Positions 1-9,024 are shown, numbered from the stretch's first letter. The stretch: 64,000 nt of DNA from Sinomicrobium kalidii (GCF_021183825.1 NZ_CP089211.1:124001-188000), one strand, 5' to 3'. Notes: a model not told the origin generated them from the letters alone. Made by a program: numbers and translations.

Positions 1-464
1 CTGCCGGGAGTTAACCCCAGTTTTTCGGCCACCACGGCCCCGACCACTACTTCGAAAGGTTTTTCCCAGCTCCTTCCCTCCTGCAGCTCCGCGTTGTAAA
101 GTTCCAGGAAACTCTTTTCCGTCCCCAGAATCCTGTAGCCTTCGTAATTATCGCCGTAAGAAACGGGAATTCCCTGTTTCACCAAAGGGTTCCGGGCTAT
201 TTTTTCAGCTTCCCCGAGTTTTATGTTCCCCGTGGGCACATCGATATGCAATACGGAAGACAACACCAGTTGCAGCGGGCTACCCTTGGCCCCAATAACC
301 ATGTCTATGCCCCTGATGTTCCTTTCGAGCTTACCATCGAGCTGTTTGGTAACCTGTAACATCAGTGAAATAAGACCGATACTGAGCACGAGCAGCAGTA
401 CACTCAACAAGGTGCTCAACGGATTGGCAAGCGCGTTCTTGATTCCCAGTTTATATATGTTCAT
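1..464 (-). CDS. ABC transporter permease, MacB/FtsX type (N-terminal part, cut by window edge)
   Basis: The first 154 residues of an inner-membrane permease; the rest lies beyond base 1. It opens MNIYKLGIKNALANPLST, followed by one hydrophobic segment (about residues 15-37) and then a soluble region with the motif GIDMVIGAKGSPLQLVLS, as in the periplasmic core domain of MacB/LolC/FtsX-like permeases. Its ATG overlaps the stop of the upstream ATPase gene (ATGA at 464-461), so the two are translationally coupled and very probably form one transporter. The substrate is not visible; lipoprotein handling or export of small molecules are family options. Confidence 0.85.
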   Translation of the reverse strand, partial: MNIYKLGIKNALANPLSTLLSVLLLVLSIGLISLMLQVTKQLDGKLERNIRGIDMVIGAKGSPLQLVLSSVLHIDVPTGNIKLGEAEKIARNPLVKQGIPVSYGDNYEGYRILGTEKSFLELYNAELQEGRSWEKPFEVVVGAVVAEKLGLTPG

Positions 465-1087
465 AATCGGATGCTATTGGAAAATTGAGAAGCTATTCTT
501 TGATCGTGAGTGATAACGACCAGGCTGGAATTGGTATATTCGGCCTGTTCTTTCAGCAATCCCGTTACGGCCGTACAGTTCTTGTCATCCAAACTGGATG
601 TAGGTTCATCGGCCAGAATAACATCGGGGTTGTTTACGAGGGCGGCCGCTATGGACACTCTCTGTTTTTGTCCTTCACTGAGGTTACTCCCCCGGGCCCC
701 GGCTTTCTCCCCGATGTTCAGCCTTTCCAGTATATCGCGTATACGGGACTTGTTCTGCTCCCCTCCGGAAAGGTGCTGGATAAGCAGAAGGTTTTCTTCC
801 ACCGTAAGGGAATGTATGAGCCTCGCTTTCTGGAACACAATACCGATATGCCTGCCCCGGAATTTGTCCAGTTTTTTCTGGCTGAGCTGTGTTATGTCTG
901 TTTCCTCTACAGTTATCGCCCCGCTGTCCGGCGTCAGCAAGCCCGCGAGCAGATGAAGAAATGTGGTCTTCCCCACCCCGGAATCTCCCAGTATGAGCAA
1001 GTGCCCCTTCTTTGGTATTTCTATATCGGGAAACCGGAATTCCTGTTCCCTGTCGTAACTGAAACACAGGTTTTTTGTCGTTATCAT
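461..1087 (-). CDS. ABC transporter ATP-binding protein (LolD/MacB-like)
   Basis: A 208-residue nucleotide-binding subunit. Walker A is GDSGVGKTT (about residue 34), the signature is LSEGQKQR, Walker B is VILADEP, and the switch histidine is in VITHD. Length and the Q-loop context (IVFQKARLI) fit the LolD/MacB/FtsE branch, which works with MacB-type permeases in the inner membrane. It precedes the permease with a 4-nt overlap. It is transcribed divergently from the MerC-domain gene, sharing a 101-bp spacer that carries a perfect palindrome, so its expression may be metal-linked; this is inference. Confidence 0.9.
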   Translation of the reverse strand: MITTKNLCFSYDREQEFRFPDIEIPKKGHLLILGDSGVGKTTFLHLLAGLLTPDSGAITVEETDITQLSQKKLDKFRGRHIGIVFQKARLIHSLTVEENLLLIQHLSGGEQNKSRIRDILERLNIGEKAGARGSNLSEGQKQRVSIAAALVNNPDVILADEPTSSLDDKNCTAVTGLLKEQAEYTNSSLVVITHDQRIASQFSNSIRL

Positions 1088-1130
1088 TCCTCTGTATTTA
1101 TTAAGGACAAATATATAAAATGCTTTTGTT

Positions 1131-1149
1131 AATGCAATTTCGTTGCATT
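1131..1149. promoter_or_regulatory. Palindromic operator candidate (Fur/Zur-like)
   Basis: A 19-bp palindrome with arms AATGCAA (1131-1137) and TTGCATT (1143-1149) around TTTCG. It covers the -33 element (TTG, 1143-1145) of the MerC-gene promoter, where a bound repressor would block RNA polymerase. A second GCAAC motif lies at 1172-1176. The pairing of a MerC-domain gene with an ABC cassette suggests a metal-sensing Fur-family regulator, but no regulator gene is in the window. Confidence 0.5.
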
Positions 1150-1172
1150 TATATTTTTTTATTCTATATTTG
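1143..1172 (+). promoter_or_regulatory. Bacteroidota-type promoter of the MerC-domain gene
   Basis: TTG at 1143-1145, a 19-bp gap, then TATATTTG at 1165-1172, a perfect match to the TAnnTTTG -7 element. The predicted start of transcription is about 10 bases before the ATG at 1189, so the leader would be very short. Confidence 0.6.
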
Positions 1173-1188
1173 CAACAAAGTAGCGTTT

Positions 1189-1584
1189 ATGAGATACAAC
1201 AAAACCAATTACCGGTACCTGTACGACTACCTTGGATTTTCCACATCACTCTTGTGTGCCATACACTGTGCCATAGTTCCGGTACTGATTACTTTTTCGG
1301 CCCTCGGAAGCCTCTCCTTCCTGGCCAATCCCGCTATCGAATGGACTTTTATTGTTACGGGCCTCTTCCTGGCGCTTTTATCCCTGTGGCCTTCCTACAG
1401 GAAATATCACCATAAAAAGTTTCCCCTTCTCCTGGCCACATCCGGCTTTGTCCTTATTGCCCTGAGCCGTATTGAAGTGCATGAACTCTGGGAAGCGGTT
1501 CTCACTCCCCCGGGTGCATTGGGAATAGCCATTGCCCATTATTTTAACTGGAAGTACCTGAAACGGTATCGACATCAACACTAA
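1189..1584 (+). CDS. MerC domain-containing membrane protein
   Basis: 131 residues with four hydrophobic segments. MerC hallmarks are the early cysteine/histidine motif LLCAIHCAIVPVL (about residues 21-33) and a late VHELWE motif. MerC proteins were first described as mercury carriers, but Bacteroidota homologues commonly sit with metal-homeostasis genes. The start MRYNKTNYR is chosen because it directly follows the promoter; upstream in-frame codons would lie inside the promoter. Divergent to the ABC cassette and probably co-controlled through the palindrome between them. Confidence 0.8.
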   Translation: MRYNKTNYRYLYDYLGFSTSLLCAIHCAIVPVLITFSALGSLSFLANPAIEWTFIVTGLFLALLSLWPSYRKYHHKKFPLLLATSGFVLIALSRIEVHELWEAVLTPPGALGIAIAHYFNWKYLKRYRHQH

Positions 1585-1617
1585 GCCCGCCTTATACTTT
1601 TCTCATAACTATATAAA

Positions 1618-1697
1618 CGGTCCTGTTTTTCCTTTTGGAACAGGACCGGGGCTTAGTAACACAACCCTGACCTTACCCCGTCAGGGTTTGTTTTTTT
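1618..1697 (+). terminator. Two hairpins between the MerC gene and the convergent small membrane gene
   Basis: Hairpin 1 has arms CGGTCCTGTT (1618-1627) and AACAGGACCG (1639-1648). Hairpin 2 has arms AACCCTGAC (1663-1671) and GTCAGGGTT (1680-1688), followed by a T run (1691-1697), a good intrinsic terminator on the + strand. It overlaps the last codons of the convergent gene. Confidence 0.7.
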
Positions 1698-1992
1698 CGC
1701 TTTCGGCTTCTATGTTTTTTCGCTTTTCGAAAACATAGACATAAAACCACGTAAGCGTAAAGGTCGGGATAACATCCAGCCCAGGCGCCAGCTCTTCCAC
1801 AAGAGACACTACGGCGGCCACCTTACCGGTCTGCCCCTTGTACATCCGGGATACGAGCCACGCAGAAGCCGGGGCCCACAAAATATCGGTAAACTCCCCG
1901 AAACCGGGGAAAATATAGGAAACATAGCCTATAGCATCGAACAAAAGCCCCAGTACGAGTTTTTTGTATTTTCCGCTCTTATTTTTTTCCAT
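1681..1992 (-). CDS. Small hypothetical membrane protein
   Basis: 103 residues with a lysine-rich N-terminus (MEKNKSGKYKK) and hydrophobic stretches around residues 11-30 and 70-90 (PTFTLTWFYVYVF). Similar short proteins are widespread and uncharacterised in Flavobacteriia. It stands alone, convergent to the MerC-domain gene and just downstream of folE. No function is proposed. Confidence 0.7.
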   Translation of the reverse strand: MEKNKSGKYKKLVLGLLFDAIGYVSYIFPGFGEFTDILWAPASAWLVSRMYKGQTGKVAAVVSLVEELAPGLDVIPTFTLTWFYVYVFEKRKNIEAESEKNKP

Positions 1993-2037
1993 ATGATTGT
2001 TCAGGATTTGTAAATTCGGGATTCCGTTATACGACTT

Positions 2038-2634
2038 CTAAGACAGGTCGGAACCGATGAGGCGAAGGAATTCCGTCCGCGTTTCGACAGTTTCAAAAAC
2101 ACCCCTGAAACCCGATGTGGTGGTCACCGAATTTTGTTTCTGGATGCCCCGCATCATCATGCACATGTGTGACGCTTCAATAACCACCGCTACTCCCTGG
2201 GGCCTCACGGTTTCGTTTATACATTCCAGTATGTCGTGCGTAAGGCGTTCCTGCACCTGTAAACGCCGGGCAAAGACATCCACTACCCTCGGGATTTTAC
2301 TCAGTCCCACGATCTGCCCGTCCGGGATATAGGCCACATGTGCCTTACCGAAAAAGGGCAGCATATGGTGTTCACACAGGGAATACAATTCGATATCCTT
2401 GACCACTACCATATCGCTATAACCTTCCCGGAACATGGCACTTTTCAGGATCTTCGCCGGGTCCTGGTGATAACCCTGGGTAAGGAACTGCATGGCCTTG
2501 GCCGCCCTTTCCGGGGTTTTTTTAAGGCCTTCCCTTATCGGGTTCTCCCCCAGTTCGGATATGATGGTATGATAGCCGTTCTTTAACTCATCGGTAACCT
2601 TGATATTGTATTCTTCGAATCTTTTATATCCCAT
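2038..2634 (-). CDS. folE: GTP cyclohydrolase I
   Basis: 198 residues, normal for the family. It converts GTP to 7,8-dihydroneopterin triphosphate, the first step of tetrahydrofolate/pterin synthesis, in the cytoplasm. Zinc ligands are visible as the Cys and His of LCEHHMLPF and the later Cys of [10 protein letters not shown]; the block [19 protein letters not shown] is the family signature. Its start overlaps the end of the DUF4269 gene by 11 bases, so it is the last gene of an msrA-DUF4269-folE operon. Confidence 0.97.
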   Translation of the reverse strand: MGYKRFEEYNIKVTDELKNGYHTIISELGENPIREGLKKTPERAAKAMQFLTQGYHQDPAKILKSAMFREGYSDMVVVKDIELYSLCEHHMLPFFGKAHVAYIPDGQIVGLSKIPRVVDVFARRLQVQERLTHDILECINETVRPQGVAVVIEASHMCMMMRGIQKQNSVTTTSGFRGVFETVETRTEFLRLIGSDLS

Positions 2635-3202
2635 TTTCTATGCTTTTATTGGTGTGTCTGTTATATCTTATCAATTCGTTCCGCCCATAAGTTTGTAATT
2701 CCGTATAAGGGTTCCCTTTAATTTCCAGGAGCATGCCGAAAGCGGGCTCGGTTTTACACCCCTTTCTTTTGAGTTTCAGCACCTCCTGCCGGAAAGCTTC
2801 TCCCTTTTCGCACAGCAATGCGTGTTCGGCGATCATATGCAGGCAGGCGGACTGTTCCCATACCGGCACGTTCTGGCCAAAAATCTCCACTTCAAAACCA
2901 TCTGCCCTGAAACCGGCCAGTACCGTATCGGTACCCGATATTACCCTGTTCCTTGTCACGAACCCCGAAAAAGTCCCGAAATGCCACTGCAGACTCCGGA
3001 TAAAAGCCGGCTTGTCCTCCCAGCAACAAATAATGTCCAGGTCACTGTCTTCTACGGCTATATCAATCGGTATGGTCCCTGCGAGCACAGGCGTATATTT
3101 TTTCAGAGCCGTCAGTATCCCATGCCCGGTAAGTGTACGATATGCATTTTGCTGTACTTCGCTACCCGCTTTAAGGTAAGTAATATCTTCAAAATCGATC
3201 AT
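2624..3202 (-). CDS. DUF4269 domain protein (nucleotidyltransferase-like fold)
   Basis: 192 residues. The N-terminal half carries [19 protein letters not shown], where a Gly and spaced acidic residues recall the G-S-x(n)-D-x-D active site of small nucleotidyltransferases, although the classic GS is GT here. The family is uncharacterised. The ATG abuts the msrA stop (3203) with no gap, and the 3' end overlaps folE, so it is co-translated with both. What it modifies, if anything, cannot be seen. Confidence 0.8.
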   Translation of the reverse strand: MIDFEDITYLKAGSEVQQNAYRTLTGHGILTALKKYTPVLAGTIPIDIAVEDSDLDIICCWEDKPAFIRSLQWHFGTFSGFVTRNRVISGTDTVLAGFRADGFEVEIFGQNVPVWEQSACLHMIAEHALLCEKGEAFRQEVLKLKRKGCKTEPAFGMLLEIKGNPYTELQTYGRNELIRYNRHTNKSIENGI

Positions 3203-3751
3203 TTAGGCTTCCCGGAGTTTATCTTTATACAAATGATGCAGTTTTTGCAGTTTGGGGGAGATGATCACCTGGCAATAAGGCTGGCTTTCATTGCGGTCAT
3301 AATAGTCCATATGCTCTTCTTCGGCCGGGTAAAAAGGCCCTGCTTCCGTCACTTCGGTAACTATCGGATCATTAAAGGCCTTTTGTTCTTCCAGCGATCT
3401 TATGAAATCCAGCGCCTGTTGTTTTTGTGCTTCATCCCTGTAAAACACGGCGGAGCGGTATTGCGTGCCCGCATCATTTCCCTGCCGGTTCAGTGTGGTG
3501 GGATCATGTGTGGCAAAAAACACTTCCAACAGATCCCCGAACCCCACCTTTTCCGGGTCATAGGTAATCCTGATGGCCTCGGCATGGCCTGTCCTTCCCG
3601 AACAGACCTCGCGATAGGCCGGATTTTTTATCTGCCCGCCCGTATAACCGGGCTCCGTTCGCACAACACCTTTTAGCCGTTTGAACACTGCCTCCGTACA
3701 CCAAAAACACCCTCCGGCAAATACTGCTTCCACTGTTTTTTCGTTTATCAT
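3203..3751 (-). CDS. msrA: Peptide-methionine (S)-S-oxide reductase
   Basis: 182 residues. It reduces methionine-S-sulfoxide in proteins, repairing oxidative damage. The active site GGCFWCTEAVF begins near residue 12 and the family motif PGYTGG follows. The conserved MsrA block HDPTTLNRQGNDAGTQYRS is intact. It is the first gene of a tight operon with the DUF4269 gene and folE. No fused MsrB domain is present. Confidence 0.97.
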   Translation of the reverse strand: MINEKTVEAVFAGGCFWCTEAVFKRLKGVVRTEPGYTGGQIKNPAYREVCSGRTGHAEAIRITYDPEKVGFGDLLEVFFATHDPTTLNRQGNDAGTQYRSAVFYRDEAQKQQALDFIRSLEEQKAFNDPIVTEVTEAGPFYPAEEEHMDYYDRNESQPYCQVIISPKLQKLHHLYKDKLREA

Positions 3752-3902
3752 ATCCGTATCAACTTATTAAAATTAAATATAAGAATAAAAATTCACTCCA
3801 AATATTGTCCTGAAACTCCATTTAAAAGTTATTTTTGTCCATCGGCTTCGTTCAGGAACCAATAAAGTAAGTCCGCTTCCAGGGCGAAACCAAAGGAGAA
3901 AA

Positions 3903-4571
3903 TTGCCATTCATGATCAAAGCAGAGAACATTCATAAAAGTTACGGGGACCTGGAAGTGCTGAAAGGGGTCAATCTCCATATCAGCAAAGGGGAAATTGT
4001 TTCCATAGTCGGGGCTTCGGGTGCGGGAAAAACCACTTTACTTCAAATACTGGGCACCCTGGAGCGTATGACCAAAAACGGTACCGGGCGGCTCTTTATT
4101 AACGATGTGAACGTAGAAATGCTCAACCCCAAAAAAATGGCACAGTTTCGAAACAGGCATATCGGGTTTATTTTTCAGTTCCATCAGTTGTTACCGGAAT
4201 TTACCGCGCTCGAAAATGTATGTATTCCCGCCTATATTGCAGGAACTTCCAGGAAGGAAGCCGAAGAAAAAGCAAAGCAATTACTGGATTTCCTGGGACT
4301 TTCGCACCGTTACGACCACAAACCCAAGGAACTTTCCGGCGGCGAACAGCAAAGGGTTGCCGTGGCCAGGGCACTTATTAATAACCCGGATATTATTTTT
4401 GCAGACGAACCCAGCGGAAACCTGGACTCGGAATCGGCCGAAAACCTGCATGAATTATTCTTCAAATTACGCGATGAGTTTCAACAGACCTTCGTAATCG
4501 TCACTCACAACGATGAACTGGCCGACATGGCCGACCGTAAACTGGTTATGGTGGACGGAAATATCGTTTGA
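3903..4571 (+). CDS. lolD: Lipoprotein-releasing-type ABC ATPase (LolD-like)
   Basis: 222 residues; Walker [10 protein letters not shown], signature LSGGEQQR, Walker B IIFADEP, H-loop IVTHND. The Q-loop [16 protein letters not shown] matches LolD, the ATPase that drives release of outer-membrane lipoproteins from the inner membrane with LolC/E. No permease lies next to it, which is common in Bacteroidota. [13 protein letters not shown], three codons in (3912), is an equally plausible start. Confidence 0.85.
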   Translation: MPFMIKAENIHKSYGDLEVLKGVNLHISKGEIVSIVGASGAGKTTLLQILGTLERMTKNGTGRLFINDVNVEMLNPKKMAQFRNRHIGFIFQFHQLLPEFTALENVCIPAYIAGTSRKEAEEKAKQLLDFLGLSHRYDHKPKELSGGEQQRVAVARALINNPDIIFADEPSGNLDSESAENLHELFFKLRDEFQQTFVIVTHNDELADMADRKLVMVDGNIV

Positions 4572-4762
4572 TCTTCCTCCGCCTTTCTGTACAGGCAAAA
4601 AAATCACCCATTACAAATACACTCATAACACTTTGTTTTTAAGTATTTTAACACCTTAAACCACCTTCCCTCTCATCCTCCTCCTTAAACTTTGGCACGC
4701 TCATTGCTATTTTTCTATTGAAACCGATCAAACGGGTTTCATATAATTCAAAAACGGAAGTC

Positions 4763-5944
4763 ATGAAAAGGTTATTAGTATTATTTACGGCAACACTATT
4801 GAGTTTTAGCTACGTAAGTGCTGCAACGGCCAATACGGCTGCGGTAAGCACTTCCCGATATAACGATTCGTTCATCTTTGTGGAAAACGGAATTACTTTT
4901 TCCGTCTTTCCCAACGGAGAATTCGATTTTTATGTTGATAACGGGCCTTATGTAAATGCCAATCTCAACCTCGGAAATGTGAATATCAGTTTTAACTCCG
5001 GGTATGATTATAATGCTTACGTACAATACGACGATTACGGTGCAGTGATCCAGGTACTCAACACCCCCGTATTTTACGATTACTACGGCAGGGTAACCCG
5101 GATAGGTTCGGTCAACATTTACTATAATGGCGGAAGAGTAATGCGTGTGGGAGGACTTCATGTTTATTACGATCCTTACGGGGCGTTCAGTCACTTTACC
5201 GGATATATCAACGTGTATAACCGAAGGTATGTTTACCGACCGTATCACCGTTATTTCGCAAGGCCGAACCCCCGTTATTGTATAGTGGATAACAGGCCTT
5301 ACCGAAGGTATTACCATCCCGCACGATACAGCTATCACAAGCCGTACAGGAACAATCGCAGAAGGGCTTATGCCAATGTGGGTAAAACATACCACTATAA
5401 GGATAACAACAGGCGACGATCTGTATATAACAACGACAGAAGGGTAAAAAGGCGTGATTATACGTCTTACCGAAAACAAGTTGCACAGCGAAGTACGAAA
5501 AATACGGTCAGAAGATCCTCCGAAGCGAGAAGGAATACTGCCCGCAGATCCGGAAATACGGTAAAAAAATCTGCTTCCGGACGTAACAAAAACGTAAGAT
5601 CGCATACTAATGTTAATAGAAAACGCCCTGATGCTGTTCGAAACAGGACCCCGGTCAACCGAAGAAATTCTTACAGCCGGAGTTCCGGGCAAAGTAACGC
5701 AAGGCAGAAAGCCAAACCGAATGTAAGGAGAAACGCTGCCCCCAGGGTAAATAAAAGTACAAGAAGTGTACACCGCAAACAAAGCAGAACGCCCAGGGTA
5801 AACAGAAGCAGCGGGTCGCGAAATACCAATATACGAAAAGCCGCCCCGCAGCGAAAAGTAAGGTCTTCTTCGGTAAGGCAGTCGGGAAATAAAGGAAATT
5901 CCTCCCGCCGCACATCCTCCCGTTCAAGAGGAGGCCGGGGATAA
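4763..5944 (+). CDS. Secreted, highly basic low-complexity protein
   Basis: 393 residues. MKRLLVLFTATLLSFSYVSA is a signal peptide; that ATG is preferred over an in-frame one 45 bases upstream because it begins the signal sequence. Residues about 35-150 are Tyr/Asn/Gly-rich with repeated hydrophobic/aromatic strands (SVNIYYNGG, LHVYYDPYG), suggesting a beta fold. From about residue 155 to the end the protein is dominated by Arg, Asn, Ser and Lys (NRRRAYANV, RRSSEARRN), a strongly cationic disordered tail ending SRGGRG. Such a tail could bind anionic polysaccharide, LPS or nucleic acid outside the cell; this is inference. No domain is recognised. Confidence 0.75.
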   Translation: MKRLLVLFTATLLSFSYVSAATANTAAVSTSRYNDSFIFVENGITFSVFPNGEFDFYVDNGPYVNANLNLGNVNISFNSGYDYNAYVQYDDYGAVIQVLNTPVFYDYYGRVTRIGSVNIYYNGGRVMRVGGLHVYYDPYGAFSHFTGYINVYNRRYVYRPYHRYFARPNPRYCIVDNRPYRRYYHPARYSYHKPYRNNRRRAYANVGKTYHYKDNNRRRSVYNNDRRVKRRDYTSYRKQVAQRSTKNTVRRSSEARRNTARRSGNTVKKSASGRNKNVRSHTNVNRKRPDAVRNRTPVNRRNSYSRSSGQSNARQKAKPNVRRNAAPRVNKSTRSVHRKQSRTPRVNRSSGSRNTNIRKAAPQRKVRSSSVRQSGNKGNSSRRTSSRSRGGRG

Positions 5945-5985
5945 AAACAAGGTTTAGTTAGTTAGTTTTTAGGTTTAGAGATAAA

Positions 5986-6017
5986 GTCCGCAGCACATTT
6001 ACCTGCGGGCTTTTTTT
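5986..6017 (+). terminator. Intrinsic terminator after the basic secreted protein
   Basis: Arms GTCCGCAG (5986-5993) and CTGCGGGC (6003-6010), then seven T (6011-6017). It reads on the + strand and overlaps the 3' end of the convergent flippase gene. Confidence 0.75.
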
Positions 6018-7489
6018 AATATCCTTTTCAGCGCTTCCACAATATCTTCAGACAGTTTGAATTTATACACCAGGAAGAGGTAAACCAAGCCGATAAGAAC
6101 AGATTTCAGGACGATATTCACTAACGGATAAAAACCGAAATCCCAGACATGAGCAAAGCGACTGTGCGAAGCAAAACCAAACACCAGCAACACAAAGAGA
6201 ATGGCGAGGGTGGTCTTCAGAGTATTGCCCGTAAACGGATGCATTTTCAGTTTTGCATACACAAAGCCTATTTTAGAGCCGTTATATACCAACACCGCCA
6301 TAAGTGTGGCAAAAGCCGCCCCGTAAATGCCCCACAGCGGAATGAACACCATATTCAGCACCACGGTAAGGACCGCCAGAAAAATGCCGAAAAAGAGAAT
6401 GGTGCGGTAATATTCCGAATTGAACAAGATCGAATTATTGTTCCCCATAAGGTTTTCCGATAGCTTGGCCACGGCAATAAGGAACACTACCGTTATCCCG
6501 TCGCTGTAATTTCCCGGAATCACCCGGTAGAGCTCTCCGATGTTCAGTGTAATCCACAGGAACAACAGTCCGCCAATAACATAGAGGGTCAGGGAACTGC
6601 GTTTATACAGTTTCCGGAGTTCCTCCCCCTGGTTATCGTTCATCAACTTTGCGGTTAGCGGATAGGTAATCTGGTGCATGGCCCGCGAAGGTACCACAAT
6701 GACCATTGCAATATACACCGCCACACTGTAAAAGGCCACATTATCGATGATCTTGTACTGCCCGATCATAAACTTGTCGATGTCCAGTAACACTACTGCA
6801 ACAGACCCCGCAATAACGATCAGTGATGAGTATTTCCAGACCCGGCCTGCGTTGACGGGAAAAGTACAGATAAAACGGGGTTTTTGTACATTGTAGGCAT
6901 AGATCATCATTACCAGGGTGCGCAATACATACGCTCCCATAAGGTAAACGATAAAACGCTCCGTACCGATCCATCCGAAATACACTGCAAAAAGCAGAAC
7001 CATGACCACGGCACGCAGAAATACCTCTTTCATAAAATTTCCGAAAGTGGAGCGCATGTGCACCTTGCTCCACGCAAAAAACACTTCAAAATAAGCCATT
7101 GCAAAAGCTACGCCGTAAACGGCCCAGGCATAATCCTTTACAACAGGGTTCTTTTGCGCTAAAAACGCAGCGATATATTCATACCCCAATGTACCGAGTA
7201 ATCCGGCCGGAACGATAATGAACAGGGGCAGGATAAACATCATAAAAACGAATTTTCGCTGCTCCCCGCTTTCCTTATAAGAAGAAAAATACTTCACCAG
7301 CGTATTGTGCACCCCGAAAGCAAAAAGGGGCATGAGGATATTGGCCGTGGAAAGCAGGTAGCCCACCAGGCCGTAATACTCCTCGGTAAGAAAGTTGGTA
7401 TACAGAAAAAGCGTATTTACCGCTCCCAGGCCGAACCCCAGGTAAGTGCTTATCGTATTTTTTAAAGTCTGCCGGACTATGATTCCCAT
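5999..7489 (-). CDS. Polysaccharide flippase / oligosaccharide transporter (MATE-like, Wzx type)
   Basis: 496 residues with about 12-14 membrane segments and a start MGIIVRQTLKNTISTYLGFG typical for flavobacterial Wzx-like proteins. Such proteins flip lipid-linked glycans across the inner membrane for LPS or exopolysaccharide assembly. An in-frame ATG 45 bases upstream (7534) touches a 29-bp inverted repeat and is less likely. The next gene upstream is a GT4 glycosyltransferase on the same strand, about 170 bases away with the repeat between them, so the two may serve one glycan pathway. Confidence 0.85.
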   Translation of the reverse strand: MGIIVRQTLKNTISTYLGFGLGAVNTLFLYTNFLTEEYYGLVGYLLSTANILMPLFAFGVHNTLVKYFSSYKESGEQRKFVFMMFILPLFIIVPAGLLGTLGYEYIAAFLAQKNPVVKDYAWAVYGVAFAMAYFEVFFAWSKVHMRSTFGNFMKEVFLRAVVMVLLFAVYFGWIGTERFIVYLMGAYVLRTLVMMIYAYNVQKPRFICTFPVNAGRVWKYSSLIVIAGSVAVVLLDIDKFMIGQYKIIDNVAFYSVAVYIAMVIVVPSRAMHQITYPLTAKLMNDNQGEELRKLYKRSSLTLYVIGGLLFLWITLNIGELYRVIPGNYSDGITVVFLIAVAKLSENLMGNNNSILFNSEYYRTILFFGIFLAVLTVVLNMVFIPLWGIYGAAFATLMAVLVYNGSKIGFVYAKLKMHPFTGNTLKTTLAILFVLLVFGFASHSRFAHVWDFGFYPLVNIVLKSVLIGLVYLFLVYKFKLSEDIVEALKRILKKARR

Positions 7490-7534
7490 CGTTTTCGGGT
7501 TTATAAGATATTTGACCTCCGGGCGATTCGTCAC

Positions 7535-7621
7535 GCCCCCCTGTGTCCCCCCTGAAGGGGGGAGCTTTATCGCTATTAAAAGGACTTATGGATCCCCCCT
7601 TCAGGGGGGACACAGGGGGGC
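7535..7621. repeat. G/C-run inverted repeat with 29-bp perfect arms
   Basis: Arms at 7535-7563 and 7593-7621 are exact reverse complements, each made of C6 or G6 runs separated by TGTGT and TGAA, around an A+T-rich loop of 29 bases. A related imperfect copy lies at 32104-32183, so this is a dispersed palindromic element (REP-like). As RNA it would form a strong hairpin between the glycosyltransferase and flippase genes. Confidence 0.85.
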
Positions 7622-7659
7622 ACCTTCCAAAAAAACAGTCCTCATCTCTTTTTTCACTC

Positions 7660-8934
7660 CTACTCACTCTCTTCCAAAACAATAGCAGCCAACTTCCCCG
7701 CCAGTGACTTCCTGCTATATTTCTGCATCCCGCTGGGCGATACTTTGAGCTTGTTCCAGAGGAACCTTTCATAGCTTTTGAACAGTTTGTTTTTCAGAGC
7801 CTCCTTTTCAGCATAGGTAAAAGTGGTTCCGCATGCGGTTTCGGCAATGATCCTTGACACGTCCCAGCCTTCCGGCCCTATGGCAATAACCGGTCTTTTT
7901 GCTGCCATGTATTCAAACAGCTTCCCGGGTATAATTCCCCGGGTTTCCGGTTTGTCCATCTCAATAAGCAACAAAAGCTGTGAAGCCCTTTGCAATTTCA
8001 AGGCTTCTTCATGTGTAATATACCCCAATATCCTGAGGTATTTTCCCAAACCGTGATCCGCTATACTTTGTTTTACTTCGCTACTCACCACACCGGCAAA
8101 TTTAAGCACGAGGTTATCGGCAAAATCCTTGTGTTCCCGTACAAGTTCGGCAAGGGCTTCCCAGAGCATTTCAGGATTCCTTTCCGTGAGCAGGGACCCT
8201 ATATGGGCAATAGTAAACGCTTTATCCTGTTCCACTTTTTCAGTGTAAGCAAGGTCATAGCCATTGGTGATCACTTCAACCGGCTGTGACGTTATGGTAC
8301 GGAACTCATCTGCCGTAGTAAAGCTGGTTGCGATAATCCTGTCGGCTTCATTCAACACCTGCCGTTCCAGTTTCCGGTGTTTTTCCTGTGATGAACGGGA
8401 TAATTTTAATTTTTCGTGGTAACTTATGCTGGTCCAGGGGTCCCTGAAATCGGCAATCCACCGCACACCAATGCGTTTTTTCAATTCCATACCGATAAGG
8501 TGCAGGCTGTGCGGAGGGCCGGTGGTTATTACCGTAGTTATATTTTCCCTGCGAAGGTATCCGGACAGGTAACGTACCGAAGGTTTTATCCAGAACTTCC
8601 GGGCGTCGGGAATAAAGAGGTTCCCCCGTATCCACAACATCATTTTTTCCAGCAGGGATTGTTGCTTCTCATTAATCAGCCCGGAACTGATCTGTTTCGT
8701 TTTTTTCCCGGAGAAAAAAGAAGCCATGGCATAAGGTTCGAAAATGGAACGCTTTATCACGGTCACCTTTCCGGGAATTTCCTTTTCAAAACTTTTATCG
8801 ACAATCGGGTAATGCGGATTCTCAGGGGTATACACCACAGGCTCCACTCCGAATTCACCCAGGTATTTTGCGAATTTGAGCCAGCGCTGTACACCGGGAC
8901 CACCCGCAGGGGGCCAGTAATACGTTATGATCAA
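7660..8934 (-). CDS. Glycosyltransferase family 4-like protein
   Basis: About 424 residues. The N-terminus IITYYWPPAGGPGVQRWLKFAKYL is the acceptor-domain motif of GT4-type enzymes; PETRGIIPGKLFEYMAAKRPVI about residues 330-350 is the sugar-nucleotide site. It would add a sugar to an envelope glycan in the cytoplasm. No ATG fits the family start: reading upstream gives R-K-V-L before IITYYWPP, so the real start is TTG at 8934 or CTG at 8946. It lies upstream of the flippase. Confidence 0.85.
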   Translation of the reverse strand: MIITYYWPPAGGPGVQRWLKFAKYLGEFGVEPVVYTPENPHYPIVDKSFEKEIPGKVTVIKRSIFEPYAMASFFSGKKTKQISSGLINEKQQSLLEKMMLWIRGNLFIPDARKFWIKPSVRYLSGYLRRENITTVITTGPPHSLHLIGMELKKRIGVRWIADFRDPWTSISYHEKLKLSRSSQEKHRKLERQVLNEADRIIATSFTTADEFRTITSQPVEVITNGYDLAYTEKVEQDKAFTIAHIGSLLTERNPEMLWEALAELVREHKDFADNLVLKFAGVVSSEVKQSIADHGLGKYLRILGYITHEEALKLQRASQLLLLIEMDKPETRGIIPGKLFEYMAAKRPVIAIGPEGWDVSRIIAETACGTTFTYAEKEALKNKLFKSYERFLWNKLKVSPSGMQKYSRKSLAGKLAAIVLEESE

Positions 8935-9024
8935 TACTTTTCTCAGGGCAAACGGGGTTTGTGGTTTGTAGTTTATGTTTCGCGATTCACAGTCAACCCG
9001 ATAACCGGGGAATGCAATAACTCG

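Noticed and set aside
4796..5782. A 328-codon frame antisense to the basic secreted protein
   Set aside because: It is a shadow of the biased codon use of the real gene, whose signal peptide is clear.
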